Of a DNA stretch of 20,190 bases, positions 9,201 through 20,170 are shown piece by piece. Numbering within the stretch: position 1 is the stretch's first letter; the number at the start of each line of letters is the position of its first letter. Position numbers and translations under genes: made by a program. The stretch covers positions 9,185 to 29,374 of the forward strand of contig LSSN01000033.1 in NCBI GenBank assembly GCA_001970855.1, given 5' to 3'. The notes beneath the pieces were generated by a model. That model searched no databases. It was given only the letters and a program-made list of their open reading frames with translations, and had not been told where the DNA came from. This DNA is from Smittium culicis. Lineage: Eukaryota > Kickxellomycota > Harpellomycetes > Harpellales > Legeriomycetaceae.

Positions 9201-12200
9201 ATTTGCTATTATTAAAAAGACCTTCCCATCCCCACAACCAATTCTTTTTAGCAAATGAGTATATAGAAAATATATTTATATTTTAAAATCATCCAGTTAT
9301 AATAATAATTGAATTTATAATCCAATAATATTAAAAGCGCATAATTTCTATACCCAAAGTCTATTTTTTATACAATCGAAATTATTGACATTGTATATAA
9401 TCAATGGATCACAGATACAATTGCATTTTATCTCTAATTGGCAATTTTATCCAATTGTTACAACACGGCGAAAATTGATTGAAAAATAATTATTTTAGTG
9501 CACTTTGAATTTCTACCTATAATATATAACCACTATTCATATTTTTCTGCTCTAATAGAATTCTTCACACCTCACTCATAGCCAATTAAGTATTGGCAAG
9601 TCTTTTTTAGTGCGATACATTATCTTATTAATTTATGCCTACCCAAACATAATATACACACATAAATTATATAAAAATAACTGTAGAGTATTTGCTCAGC
9701 TCAATAGTCAAAATAGCGAACTAGTATTATCAAATAAAGTGGTGAGAACTATCACTCCCCACTATTTATAGTATTAAAAATGTAAAAATAACTTATTTCA
9801 AATCCGTTATTAAAATTCTGTAATTTATGGTAACATATTTTACAGGTACTATACAATAAAACTATATCCATACACGTTATTTGATTTTAATATTTGAAAT
9901 TCTTATGAATTATTGAGATTTTTGTTGGCTACTTTATTCTCCAATGTGTATTATATATAATCATCAGTTGTATCAGATATTACATTCTACTGAATTTTCT
10001 AATGTATTTTAAATTATAAGAAAAAAATTGATGAGCAAAATTTTTATCAGAACAAGTTCAGCTCCTCAAATTAATCTATCACATATGCTAATAATGAGTT
10101 TTATGCTAATCTATTACACATTCAAACAAAAAAACTACATATAACATTCTTTCAGAAATAAATTAAAATAAATAGAAAATAATCTTACTTTTCAATAATA
10201 CTTTGTATTCGTGATATACCAGTAACTCGGCCATAAAATAACCAAAGTGAAAACATAGTTCAAATTACAGCAAAAAAAAAACAGCATGATTATTTTGACT
10301 CTATATCCAAGCTATTTTTTTTCCTTAATAAAAGCCTTAGTATTAAAAATACAAATAAAAAGCTTAAATTTACCAAGAGCATTTTTTTAGCTCTCCTTTT
10401 ATAGAAAATTGAAACCCTCCACGTATTTTCTTTTATCATTGTGCCTTTTTTTTTACCTACAATTCGTCAAAACTGTTTTTATTTGATAATAATAAGTTTA
10501 TTAATCGTATTTTATAAAATAAATTCGCAATATGTTCCATAATGTTAGTAATAACAATTGAATAAAAACAAAAGTTTTTAAAATGCGATCTTTTAAATTA
10601 TATATTTATATGTATCTTTAAAATGTATATTGTTGAAAACTATATATTAATCCTTATATCCCACGAACAATAAATCAAATAATGATTCAAAAAATAATTA
10701 CAATTATATTTTAAAAATGACTATAAATAATCAAATAGTCTCAAACATACTATAAATTTTTTTAATATTAATGCTTTTTCCTTATAAAAATTTGAAAAAT
10801 CACATTTTAGCATTATATCTTGATTAATTTTTGTATGTTTTTTAATTAAAAAACTGAAAATATGCATAATAACTATTTTTTTTAAAAATTAATTATAGCG
10901 CTAAAATTTTAACAAATCATTAATTGTATTAGTTTTAGTATTCTAAACATAGAGCGTCAAGAAAACATAATAAGAAATTTTGACATATTTAAATACTAAT
11001 TAGAATTTTGAAAAATAGTAAAAATAATCTAAAAACTATTTTTATTGAATTAATGTTTAGTTTTCTAGCTTATATATACTCGATATGTATTGATAAAAAA
11101 GTTAAAGAAGTATTTTCATACTCGTAAATTACTAAAAGATAGTAAATTGAATATCTTTTTATTGTTAATTTCGTATAAATTTAGATATACTTATTTATTG
11201 TTACTTATATAAAAAATCAGCCTATTAAATAGAAAATATCCTAATTTTAAAATATGTATATACAATTTGGAATTTTCATAAATTAAACACCCTTAGAAAT
11301 ATTATAAAATATATATTACGTTATTGGTTTTACTTTATACCGTTTATAATTTTTGATTATCCTTGCAAAAATTTGCTTTTAAAATTGCTTTACCTGATTA
11401 TAGTGAATTTATAATCCAAGTGACAAATGGATTTTCTATTCTATTCACAAAAAACTTATTAATTTTTCAAATATTTTTTATTATAAATAAGTTTATATTT
11501 AATAAAAATCAAATTAATCTTTTTGAGACATATGATATTCTTAATAAATAACACAAAAAATTACAAATAAAATAAAATTATAAATAATATATTTTGGATA
11601 AATATATTTATTTTATTATCTTAATTAACGGAATATAGGGTAGAAATCGATGTTATATAAACTCTAATCATTTTTTTATATATCTGATCATATTATACAT
11701 TATCACATAGGCTAAATTGTCTTCAAAAATTAATAATTTTTGGTAATAATTAGACAAAAGATGCTAAATATATCGAATTATTTGGATAAAATATTAATAC
11801 CCTTATAAATCACCTTGTAAAGCTATTGTATTATTATTTAAAGAATAAATATATATTTCTATATTTCCAAGTAAAAAAAAAAGGATAAATTAATAATAAT
11901 ATCTAATAAAAATAAAAATAAAACAAAATAATTTATACTTAAATTATTCTATAATTGTCAATAATAAAGATGTTTAGTTTTTTCCGAGAAAGCTGTAAAC
12001 TTGGATAGATTTGGATATATAAATTAGAAAAAAATGATACCAAAATAAATTAGACATATCACTATTGAAATAATATCAATACCTCTAGAATTCAATTATG
12101 CTATCAATTTTTAATGTAATTTCTCTATCCCATCCTATAAAATTTTCTTTTCTTGATAATATAATCACCTCATAAATACTGAACATGTTATGCAAAAATT

Positions 12201-12369
12201 TTACTAGATTTATTTTTTGCTGTATTTTATTTTTTTAATCAATCAACTAATTTTTAATTTGATTGGTATAAAAGATTTCATAAATAATTTAAATTTTAAA
12301 AATATAATTATAAATCAAAAATAAATTATGAGTAAAATTTTTGCTTTTAAAATAAAATCTATTATAATC

Positions 12370-12395
12370 TTAAGAATAATTCGATTGATTCTTAA
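12370..12395. repeat. Inverted repeat TTAAGAAT/ATTCTTAA
   Basis: Perfect 8-bp arms separated by 10 nt. It lies within the stretch where the G/C strand bias changes sign. On its own, 8-bp AT-rich arms are expected by chance. Confidence 0.4.
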
Positions 12396-12527
12396 TAATG
12401 ATAATATCCTAAAATATAATTAGAATAAAAAACCAATTCGTTGTCTTTAATATCATAGCTTTATTACTAAATTTTTAAACTATTCAATTTATTTAATTGG
12501 CTATAAATCGCGCTAAATAACAAAAAT

Positions 12528-12590
12528 GGCTAATTATCTAGATTTATTATACTTAGAGTGATTATCACGATTAATATCAAATAATTAGCC
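12528..12590. repeat. Inverted repeat with 10-bp arms GGCTAATTAT
   Basis: GGCTAATTAT at 12528-12537 is matched perfectly by ATAATTAGCC at 12581-12590, with a 43-nt spacer. The GGC end is notable in DNA this poor in G and C. The same core occurs in the neighbouring inverted repeat at 12926-12950, and a related TTGGCTATAAA lies at 12497. Confidence 0.5.
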
Positions 12591-12925
12591 CAAAAAATAA
12601 AAATAAATCTAAAATTTTTTGTAGTTATTTTGGCCTTCAATGTTTCAAATAATTTCAGGTTGAATGGAATAATAACGGTTAAATTAGTCAAATAAAATCA
12701 TAATTTAAGTATAATTTAAAACAATTTTTTTCGAAAAGCTATGGAATATACATATTAATAGGAAAACTAAATAGATTATTTCGTCAACTTGTATATGAAT
12801 TTTTAATATAGTTTTTTTGTTACAATACTAAGCGCATCTGTCATAAAAAATAAATTGAATACTAAATGTTCTAATATAACCAAATAATTCCTATAAATTC
12901 GTCAGTAAACTATAAAATTTAAGTT

Positions 12926-12950
12926 ATTAGCCTTATTTCAATTGGCTAAT
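12926..12950. repeat. Inverted repeat ATTAGCC/GGCTAAT
   Basis: Perfect 7-bp arms (12926-12932 and 12944-12950) with an 11-nt spacer, sharing the GGCTAAT core of the pair at 12528-12590. The two structures are about 340 bp apart. Confidence 0.45.
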
Positions 12951-13586
12951 TTGAAAAATCTAATTTATTTTAACGCTTTCATGGACGGAATACTAATTTT
13001 GATATACAAAAATATATAAATATGTTTAATAAAAATAATTTAATTCCGAGGTCTTAATAAATGGTGGATTTTTTTATAATATCAGCAAATAATGTATTTA
13101 CTTATAAATAATAAAAGAATCATAAAATTGATATTTTTAAATAGTGTTGGACGGAAAATGGTTAAGATCCGCAATGATAACTTATAATTTATAAGCATAT
13201 AAATTAATGTATTAATCTATATATTAATTTATTATTTTCCGCAATATTTGATCATATTTATACTTTAGAGGCTCATTTGAGAAGGGAAGAATTTTATATT
13301 TAATTTTTCCTTCACGTCCAATTTTGTTATAATTTTAAATATAATTTGAAAATTTTATTAATGAATATAGTCCGTAGCCAATATATCCATCAAACTACCA
13401 ATTTAAATTTAAAATCTTGACAAAAAATTCCTAATTCCTGGTATAATTCCATTTATAAAAAGTAAATAATTTTTTTGGATAAAAATTGTCTATTTTTTTC
13501 ATTATATCGGTTATTTAACAAAATATTAGATGATTTAATGAAATATACCTATTTTTTTCTAATTTTCTTCGTCGATTTATTTCAAA

Positions 13587-13625
13587 AATTTATTAAATGA
13601 ATTTATTAAACGAATTTATTTAATA
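13587..13625. repeat. Short tandem repeat, 13-bp unit, three copies
   Basis: AATTTATTAAATG is followed by AATTTATTAAACG and a degenerate third copy AATTTATTTAATA. Minor replication-slippage repeat in the AT-rich core. Confidence 0.5.
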
Positions 13626-16600
13626 AAAATTTTTAGCTTGATTTTAAGTATTAATAAAGAATTATCGATGAATTTTTTTTATTATTATTGTTTCAATTAT
13701 CAATTTAAATTCATTGGATATAATTATATAAATTAAATCTTATATAGTACTAAAATAATTAAATACTCTAAATTATGAAATAAAACTATTCTTTTTATAT
13801 TAATCTATATTTGATGTCACATTTTCACAACTAATATTAAGATTGGTATAGTTAAATTAAGGAAAATAGAGAAAGTAATATAAAATAATATCATATAATA
13901 TCAAATATAGAAATTTTTACTTTATTTACTTGCGAGAATATGGTTTTTGATTACAAAAAGTATTTTAGTTAGAATTTATGTCAAATTTTGATTGGAAAAA
14001 TCAGTCAAATGCCATAATTTTCAGAAAAAATTTAAAAAAATATTACTATCGATGTTATAAAGGATATCATATTAAAAATTGCATATCTTAATCCGATTAC
14101 GATTTATAATCTAAAAAAATTATTTATAGATATTAATTAAATAAATTCATAATTTTTATTGTTTAGTTAACTTTAAAAGCGTTTAATTTGTTAAGTATAA
14201 TTGAAGATTTTAAATTATTTCATCAAAGAAATAGCCACAAAATATAATTTTTTTCGGAGCAGTGATTTTTATAATATTTTCTCCATAATTAAATGTCAAA
14301 TATGTATCAAATACATGCTAAAGTAATCTTTATTCTCCTTTGAACAGTATTGCCTAAATTTTTTTGCTAAATAACTAATTATTCAGAAAATATTTGGAGA
14401 TTATATGTAGTATATTTTAGATAAAATTTAAATAAAAATTATGGATATATAATTAACATTTTATTTTCAAATATTGAAAAAAAAAACTATAAATGAAATT
14501 GTAACACTGAAAATAAATTAGATTATAAGAAAGGCCAAGGTAAATATAAAAAATTTAAAAAAATCATTGATTTTGGGTTTATATTACTGATTAGATTTAA
14601 AATATTAAAATTTTTCATCAAATCTTAAAATTATAACACAAAATATAAAAAATATCAAATTTAGTATCTTATAGAATCAGAAATTCTACTCAGTAGTCAA
14701 ATATTTCGCGAAATTTATTTTGAAAACCGGTATTGAAAATTCAAGTTTTTTCAGACAATAAAAGGATTAAATAGTATCTCAAAAAAGTTAAAAGTCAAGG
14801 AAATTAAAAAATGGTTAAGAAATATGATTGATGAATAGCATTTTCATAATTTTTGCCAAAAAAATGATTTTAAGGGAAATTAAAGTTTCAAAAAAACCAG
14901 GCTTTAAAAATTTCAAATTAAAAATATTAGAATCAATCAAAATATTTCAAGATTAATTTAACTAATTTGACTAATTTTTTACTTTTATACTAGACCAAAT
15001 AGTATCAAATACGACTTAAAAATTTGAATAAGTTAACAATATTTAATTTAATTATAAATTGAGAATTTTTTACAATTGATTATTAGGTAAATAGATCAAG
15101 GATAAATAAGATCCAACTCATTTAATTTATTCGAAAAAATGAACAAAATGTTTTGTGAAGAGTTTTTAATTTTTATAAAAAGGAAAAAAAATTTTTTTTG
15201 CTAGAATAATAATTAATCTACTAATAAAAAAACTCTCACTAAATAAAATAATATTCCAAGTATAAGTTTAACGTTTTTTAAAAGAGTTTTAAAACTGATA
15301 TATGCTTTGTATGTGACACAAATAATAATGAATAAAAAAATTAATCTTCAATTTCAAAAATTACCAATATAAAATCGTATCAGTAAAAAATATAAGTGAG
15401 AATATAATTTAAACTAAAACTTAATAAAATATAGCTATTATTAAAATTTACAATAATGAAATTAAACCAAATAAAATTTCCTTTAAATCTCCATTACTAA
15501 CCCTGATTCTATACTTTATCGAGAAAATTTAACTAATTTCAACAATATAGATAGTTATTAACCATTTTTATAATGAGACCATAATCGAGGTACAGTAAAA
15601 AATCTGAGCTGGAAACTGATACTTTTACCATATTTTGGTCCAAATCGCCACTCAGGTGAGAATTTTCTATTTTAAAGGGGTTTTAATTCTAAAAATAGCT
15701 TGGAACGCACTAGATAAAAACTAAAAAAAATATAAAGATATGTTTTTCTGGATAAAAATTAATTGATTTACTTATTTTTTTTTTAAAAAAGTAATAATTA
15801 ATTCATAAATTTAATGCTTTAGTTAACATGTTAGAAATTATATTTTGGCTTATTTTACAGCCATTTACAAAAATAACTACGAATTTCCTTCTCATTACGC
15901 AATTGAAAATATACCAGGTTATTTTCAATATAAACATCCAAGTCACAAATAAAATTTACTATATCTTGAAAATTTAATTTAATTTAATTAGCTTATAAAG
16001 TATATTTTATAAAAATTAAGTATCTTCAAACAATAATTTAATAAAATTTTGTATTATACATTCATAAAGCTGCCATCTTAATATTTTTTCATGTTAGAGA
16101 AATTACTTTAGCTCCACATCTGGAAAAATTTAATGACTTCATAAAATAAACATTATAAAATATATTATTGACGAATTTTCGTGGTCATTGAGTCTACTCA
16201 AGTCCTAGAAATCCAAAAAAAAAAAAAAAACTTTTTATAATTGTGATCAGGAAAATAATAATTCAAAACTTGGTTTAAAGTGTACTCTATATTATATTCT
16301 TTTATACTCTTTTATATCCCATTGTATGTTTCTGCTATTTAAATAATAAAATTTTCGTATTTATTATGACCCAAATATTGGTAAAATAATATTTAATTTT
16401 ATTTTAAGACTAATCTTGAATAAATTACCTGGTATTATATTATTTTTTTGATAAATAAAAGCTTAAGATATTTTTCATAAGCCTGAAAAAGTTTACTTAT
16501 TTCAGTTTCACCTAATTATTGATATTTAATGGCTTCTGCTGCTTTTTGTGTCGTCTATTTTTGCTTGAATTTATTTTTGAAATTAATAGGGAGTTTTGAT

Positions 16601-17926
16601 TATAATTTAATTTAGGAAAAATTCAAGGTTCAATTGAATAAAAAAATAGATACAATAGACATATATAAAAATGAAAAAGAAAATAAATTCTTTTACCATA
16701 ATCCGAATTCAGAAGTGATATAGAATAACCAAAGAGAAATATTTTTTCAACTTGGGAATTGAATTTTTTTCTGTTATTTTAGGTACTTGAGTTTCAAAAA
16801 AAAAAAAAATTAAAAATATTATCAAATGTATTATAAAAGCCTGTTCGTATTTAAGCGGTTTAATTTTGATTTAAAGTGTTATTGAATATGTTTTTTATAC
16901 AGAGGTTGATTATTCTTAGCATCGGATTTTTTCGCTATTTAATTGTATATTTAATGATATTTGTGACGCATGGATATTAAATCTATTCCATAAACATAAG
17001 TGAATAGTTAAAATAAGAAATGTAATTTCAATATAAGTGTATCATTTTTATTACGGGTAATACATATTTATAAAAATTTTGTTGAAGAAAATTTCAAGTA
17101 AAAAAGCTAATTACGTTACTAATTGAGTATATATATATATTCAAGAGGTAAATAGGTGTATCTAACTATATGAATTTAACTAGTATGTAGATTTCTACTT
17201 ATATAAAGTGATTAATTTAAGTGACCAATATCATTCTGAATTATTCGCTTTTAGACTTTGGCAGATCAAATAATGAATAGTTGGGTTCTTTTTTTTTTTA
17301 AAATAAAAGGTTAGATCCGTATATAGATTAGTATACCAAATTTAAAAATTTGCCTGAGGAGAGTATGCAATTGTTTTCTTTTGATTAATAAAAAAGAGCG
17401 ACTATTTCATATATTTGTAAATACTAAGATCCAATGTTTAATTGTAGTAGAGCAGACTGGGAAAAAAAAGAGAGGCGAGGTTTATGTAAATAGTACACAT
17501 TTCAGACGAATTTATATATTTTTAGGTAATTGTTTCGAAATGAATTTTTATTGACAGATTATTGGAGCAATATATGTGTGGGTTCTGGCATCCGCTTATT
17601 AATTTTATTTTAGTATACTTATAAAAAATTTTTTTTATAAAGTATTATTATTAGGGTAAATGGGGCATATTATTTAAGTGAAGTATAAAACTCTTCTTTT
17701 ATTAATAAAAAAGAGTTCGTTGTAACAATTAATTATTATTTTTATTTTGGTGGGAGGGTTAAGAACTATTTACGTACAAATAACAGCTTTAGAAACATAT
17801 AGGATATATAAGAATATATAAAATAACCATCAAAAAGAAGCGAAAGAGTTAATAGAATTTTAATTGGATAGACAAGGAATAGAGACGGTGATTATTTAAG
17901 ATTGATCGTATAAGAGTAAGTTAGTT

Positions 17927-17950
17927 TTTATTTATTTATTTATTTATTTA
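17927..17950. repeat. Microsatellite (TTTA)6
   Basis: Six uninterrupted TTTA units. Confidence 0.9.
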
Positions 17951-18241
17951 ATGCCTAGAACGCTGACTCAAAAATTTATTACAAGTTTTTTAGCTCTATA
18001 TTTCATTAGTTTGGCGTTTATTATAAGACTATATAAGTCTAAAACACAATAAATATGAATTAAGAGTTCTTATTGAGCGCATTTTAGCAATATTGATAGA
18101 ATTATTTTTTAAATATAAGCGTGAGCTTAATATTAAAAGGAGCTAAACACGCGTTTTATATTTACATAATTAAAACTATAGATATACATACAAATCAAGT
18201 AGGAAAAATAAACCGAGTATTCATATGTTGCAGTAATGAGG

Positions 18242-18259
18242 ATATATATATATATATAT
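18242..18259. repeat. Microsatellite (AT)9
   Basis: Nine uninterrupted AT units. Confidence 0.9.
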
Positions 18260-18452
18260 TAGGGTTTTTTTTCCAATTTCCAATCTTATTTCACTGTTGC
18301 AAAATTCCTTAATAAAATTTTTCATTTATTTTATTAGTTGTAGCGTAAAAAAGAAACAGATTGTTTTTCAGGAAAATAGGAGATATATAAACAATTTTAT
18401 ATAATTAAAAAAATCAGTAGACGCAAATATTGAGAGAAAAATCGATAAATGT

Positions 18453-18482
18453 GTTATTGACAGATATATACACATCAATAAC
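18453..18482. promoter_or_regulatory. Inverted repeat upstream of the 61-aa gene
   Basis: GTTATTGA (18453-18460) and TCAATAAC (18475-18482) are perfect 8-bp arms with a 14-nt AT-rich spacer, about 320 bp before the ATG at 18800. TGACA words recur nearby (18458, near 18569 and near 18619). A dimeric regulator site is possible; this is inference. Confidence 0.3.
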
Positions 18483-18689
18483 TTTTGGCACGGGAAATAA
18501 TCGAATGCAATTTAAGCTTGTCATAGTCATTTACATTATTTTTGGCATATAATTATACACAGTATTTTTGACACAAATCACAGATATTTAATTGGTACAG
18601 CTCATAGATATATATAATTGACATTATATAGAGTAAAACAACAATAAATGCGACATAGCCAATTTAGAGGCTTTGGAAGAGAAAAAAGG

Positions 18690-18697
18690 TATAAATA
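18690..18697 (+). promoter_or_regulatory. TATA box of the 61-aa gene
   Basis: TATAAATA, preceded by GG and followed by a GC-containing stretch (AGCGAGCG), lies 103 bp upstream of the ATG. Transcription starting 30-60 bp downstream would leave a short A-rich leader. Confidence 0.6.
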
Positions 18698-18799
18698 AGC
18701 GAGCGTATCCTGACTGAAAAAACAAAAACAGTTTTAAAAAACAATTAAAAAAATATTAAAATTTCGAAGAGTTTAATAATAACAGATATTTTTTGAAGA

Positions 18800-19093
18800 A
18801 TGGATAAGAAAGATAATTGTTCCAAAGGTAAGGCTTTTAATTTTTAATTTCTAAAAAATATAAATTAGAAGCGAAACCTTCTTGAAATTTAATTTCAAGA
18901 GCGATTAAATATAATTTTTATTTTATAAAAAAAAGGGCTGCCGCCGTTTCCGGTGAAGTGGGAAGATTGGGGATCATCGTGGAAAGCGATGGAGAAGATG
19001 AAGAGTAATCCGGTACCTAGCGGGGAGGGACTTATCAGGGGCCTAAAACTGTTTTCATCAGATCCGCATCCATTCAGCAACTTTCCTAAATAA
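18800..19093 (+). CDS. Novel 61-residue protein, two exons
   Basis: Exon 1 is 18800-18827 and exon 2 is 18936-19093; removal of a 108-nt intron joins AAA-G to GG-CTG in frame. The protein starts MDKKDNCSKG and continues with a Pro/Trp-rich segment (LPPFPVKWEDWGSSWKAMEK), then SNPVPSGEG, a short basic stretch, and SSDPHPFSNFPK at the C-terminus. Three Trp in eight residues, no signal peptide and no membrane segment suggest a small soluble protein. Exon 2 is about 50% GC, far above its flanks, which supports coding constraint. A TATA box (18690) and an AATAAA 25 nt after the stop complete the transcription unit. I do not recognise the family. It converges on the homeodomain gene with 84 bp between stop codons. 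Confidence 0.75.
18828..18935 (+). other. Intron of the 61-aa gene
   Basis: Donor AAAG|GTAAGG, acceptor TAAAAAAAAG|GGC, phase 1, 108 nt. It contains a 9-bp perfect stem TCTTGAAAT/ATTTCAAGA with a 3-nt loop at 18880-18900. No textbook CTRAY branch site stands out near the acceptor, and the acceptor tract is A-rich rather than pyrimidine-rich. Confidence 0.7.
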
Positions 19094-19117
19094 GCTTATT
19101 TAACTTAAAGTGTGTTC

Positions 19118-19123
19118 AATAAA
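19118..19123 (+). terminator. Poly(A) signal of the 61-aa gene
   Basis: AATAAA 25 nt after the TAA stop, followed by TTTATAT. It is well placed as the cleavage and polyadenylation signal. Confidence 0.65.
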
Positions 19124-19162
19124 TTTATATCTCGAGTAAGAAAGAAAAATAAAAAAAAAAGA

Positions 19163-19168
19163 TTTATT
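19163..19168 (-). terminator. Poly(A) signal of the homeodomain gene
   Basis: TTTATT on the plus strand is AATAAA on the minus strand, 10-15 nt after the stop codon of the homeodomain gene. The site lies between the two convergent genes, so their 3' ends probably approach or overlap. Confidence 0.55.
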
Positions 19169-19177
19169 TTTTTGTAG

Positions 19178-20092
19178 TTAGTTGGTGTTCCATTTATTGA
19201 GTGCGTGGTTTCTTGACGGTCTTCTGAGATTGCTGAACCATTCTCTGACCTGTTTTTTGGAGAGGTTTGTGGAGGCAGCTAGTTTGATGACCTGCGCTTT
19301 TGACGGTTTTGTGGATGTAGATATGGCGAACGCTTGTAAAGTCTCTTTTGTTGCTTGGCTGAACCGAGGTTTCCTCTTGATATGGGTATTGCTAGTAGGT
19401 TCTTTTGGATTCAAGCTCGCATCTGAGTCTTTTATGCCTGTATCACAGCTTCCTGATGTTGTGGCACTGCTACTGCAAGAGTTTTTTGAATTGGTCAGCA
19501 GTAGTGGGTTTGTAGATACTTGAAAGTTGTAGTATTGTGATTGATCACCAGTAAGATGTATGCTTTGGCGTAAATATGAGCAGTTGTGGCTATCAGGATT
19601 CGATACGCATGGTCCCAAACACACCTTATCAGCATTCTTATACACGTACATGGAATTACTCTTGCAAGAATGAGTACCGTGTTTGTTTCCAGTATCGCCA
19701 AAATCACCGTTGTTGTCGTCATCATTATCGCGATTAATGTTACTAAGAGCGTTACTTAAACTATTGATAGGGTTTCTTGAATGTGTGTGGTGCAGGTAAT
19801 CCAACTGCACAGACTTGGATTTGGAATTTAGTCGCGAAATAAGCAGGTTGCAAAACTCTGTAGATAAGTGCTCAGCATATTCAGTTAGAGGTTTGACGCC
19901 GAGTGTAGCTTTGATAACGCCATTTCCTGTCATTTGCGAGTTAGCTAGTAGGCAACTTTCGCTGCCGGATGTTGTTGTATGCCTGTTGCGGTCAACTGGC
20001 TGCACTGTGCTGATTGATACTAGCGCTTGGGTATGTGGATGTTTTTCAGCAGTTACTGACCTGATCATCGCCTCACTGCACTCCCACGCCAT
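19178..20092 (-). CDS. Homeodomain transcription factor, 304 aa
   Basis: The homeodomain spans about residues 238-297 near the C-terminus. Helix 3 reads QVREWFSNLRRPSRN and keeps the nearly invariant W48, F49, N51 and R53 (residues 285, 286, 288, 290); helix 2 contains LAASTNLS. A basic KRKPR arm precedes it and may also act as a nuclear localisation signal. Position 50 is Ser and position 52 Leu, which is unusual, and the N-terminal arm to helix 3 spacing looks one residue shorter than the classic 60, so it is not a three-residue-extended (TALE) type. The first 230 residues are Ser/Thr/Asn/His-rich, with a helical segment near 70-92 that could mediate dimerisation. Expected role: sequence-specific DNA binding in the nucleus. 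Fungal relatives include developmental and mating-type regulators, but no subtype can be assigned. The single uninterrupted frame and about 42% GC (one sampled line) support a real gene. Confidence 0.88.
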   Translation of the reverse strand: MAWECSEAMIRSVTAEKHPHTQALVSISTVQPVDRNRHTTTSGSESCLLANSQMTGNGVIKATLGVKPLTEYAEHLSTEFCNLLISRLNSKSKSVQLDYLHHTHSRNPINSLSNALSNINRDNDDDNNGDFGDTGNKHGTHSCKSNSMYVYKNADKVCLGPCVSNPDSHNCSYLRQSIHLTGDQSQYYNFQVSTNPLLLTNSKNSCSSSATTSGSCDTGIKDSDASLNPKEPTSNTHIKRKPRFSQATKETLQAFAISTSTKPSKAQVIKLAASTNLSKKQVREWFSNLRRPSRNHALNKWNTN

Positions 20093-20161
20093 TCTGATAT
20101 TGTTTTTTTATGTGTACTGGGAATATGAGACACGCTTAAAGTATGATGAATTAATATTCAC

Positions 20162-20170
20162 TTTTTTATA
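20162..20170 (-). promoter_or_regulatory. TATA box of the homeodomain gene
   Basis: TTTTTTATA on the plus strand reads TATAAAAAA on the minus strand, 70 bp upstream of the ATG. A 10-bp palindrome TGTTTAAACA (20171-20180) sits directly beside it on the upstream side. Confidence 0.5.

Larger units (their letters stand above)
9201..16500. other. Extremely AT-rich gene-free core
   Basis: About 7.3 kb with no ATG-initiated frame of useful length on either strand. Stop codons are dense in all six frames. Sampled lines such as 10681-10740 and 13081-13140 contain only 8 G+C in 60. It holds only simple-sequence runs, short inverted repeats and minor tandem repeats. No tRNA, transposase or reverse-transcriptase trace was seen. 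Composition and length would suit an AT-rich centromere, a silent intergenic isochore or decayed repeats; sequence alone cannot separate these. Confidence 0.55.
16501..18452. other. Intergenic, right part of the gene desert
   Basis: No supportable gene. The plus strand is G-over-C here, the opposite of 7-10 kb. It contains a purine-rich tract near 17457-17480, a hairpin-like AACTCTT...AAGAGTT at about 17689-17716, the TTTA microsatellite and an AT dinucleotide run. A 28-codon ATG frame at 16529-16615 with Ala/Cys/hydrophobic content is too short to call. Confidence 0.5.

Noticed and set aside
11363..11551. Plus-strand frame of 62 codons in the AT-rich core
   Set aside because: It begins at TTG, not ATG, is almost wholly I/F/N/K as expected from base composition, and has no flanking signals.
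16216..16230. Poly-A run in the desert (also near 16798-16809 and 8715-8725) as a retroposon tail
   Set aside because: No recognisable element body or target duplication beside the runs; homopolymers are expected in DNA this AT-rich.
16529..16615. 28-codon ATG frame starting MASAAFCVVYF
   Set aside because: Too short and without splice or promoter signals; noted only because its start is GC-richer than its surroundings.
18121..18312. Plus-strand frame of 63 codons
   Set aside because: GTG start, runs through the (AT)9 microsatellite as alternating Ile/Tyr, and shows no coding bias.
18895..19080. Minus-strand frame opposite exon 2 of the 61-aa gene
   Set aside because: TTG start and antisense to a better supported spliced exon; its openness follows from the GC-rich coding sequence on the other strand.
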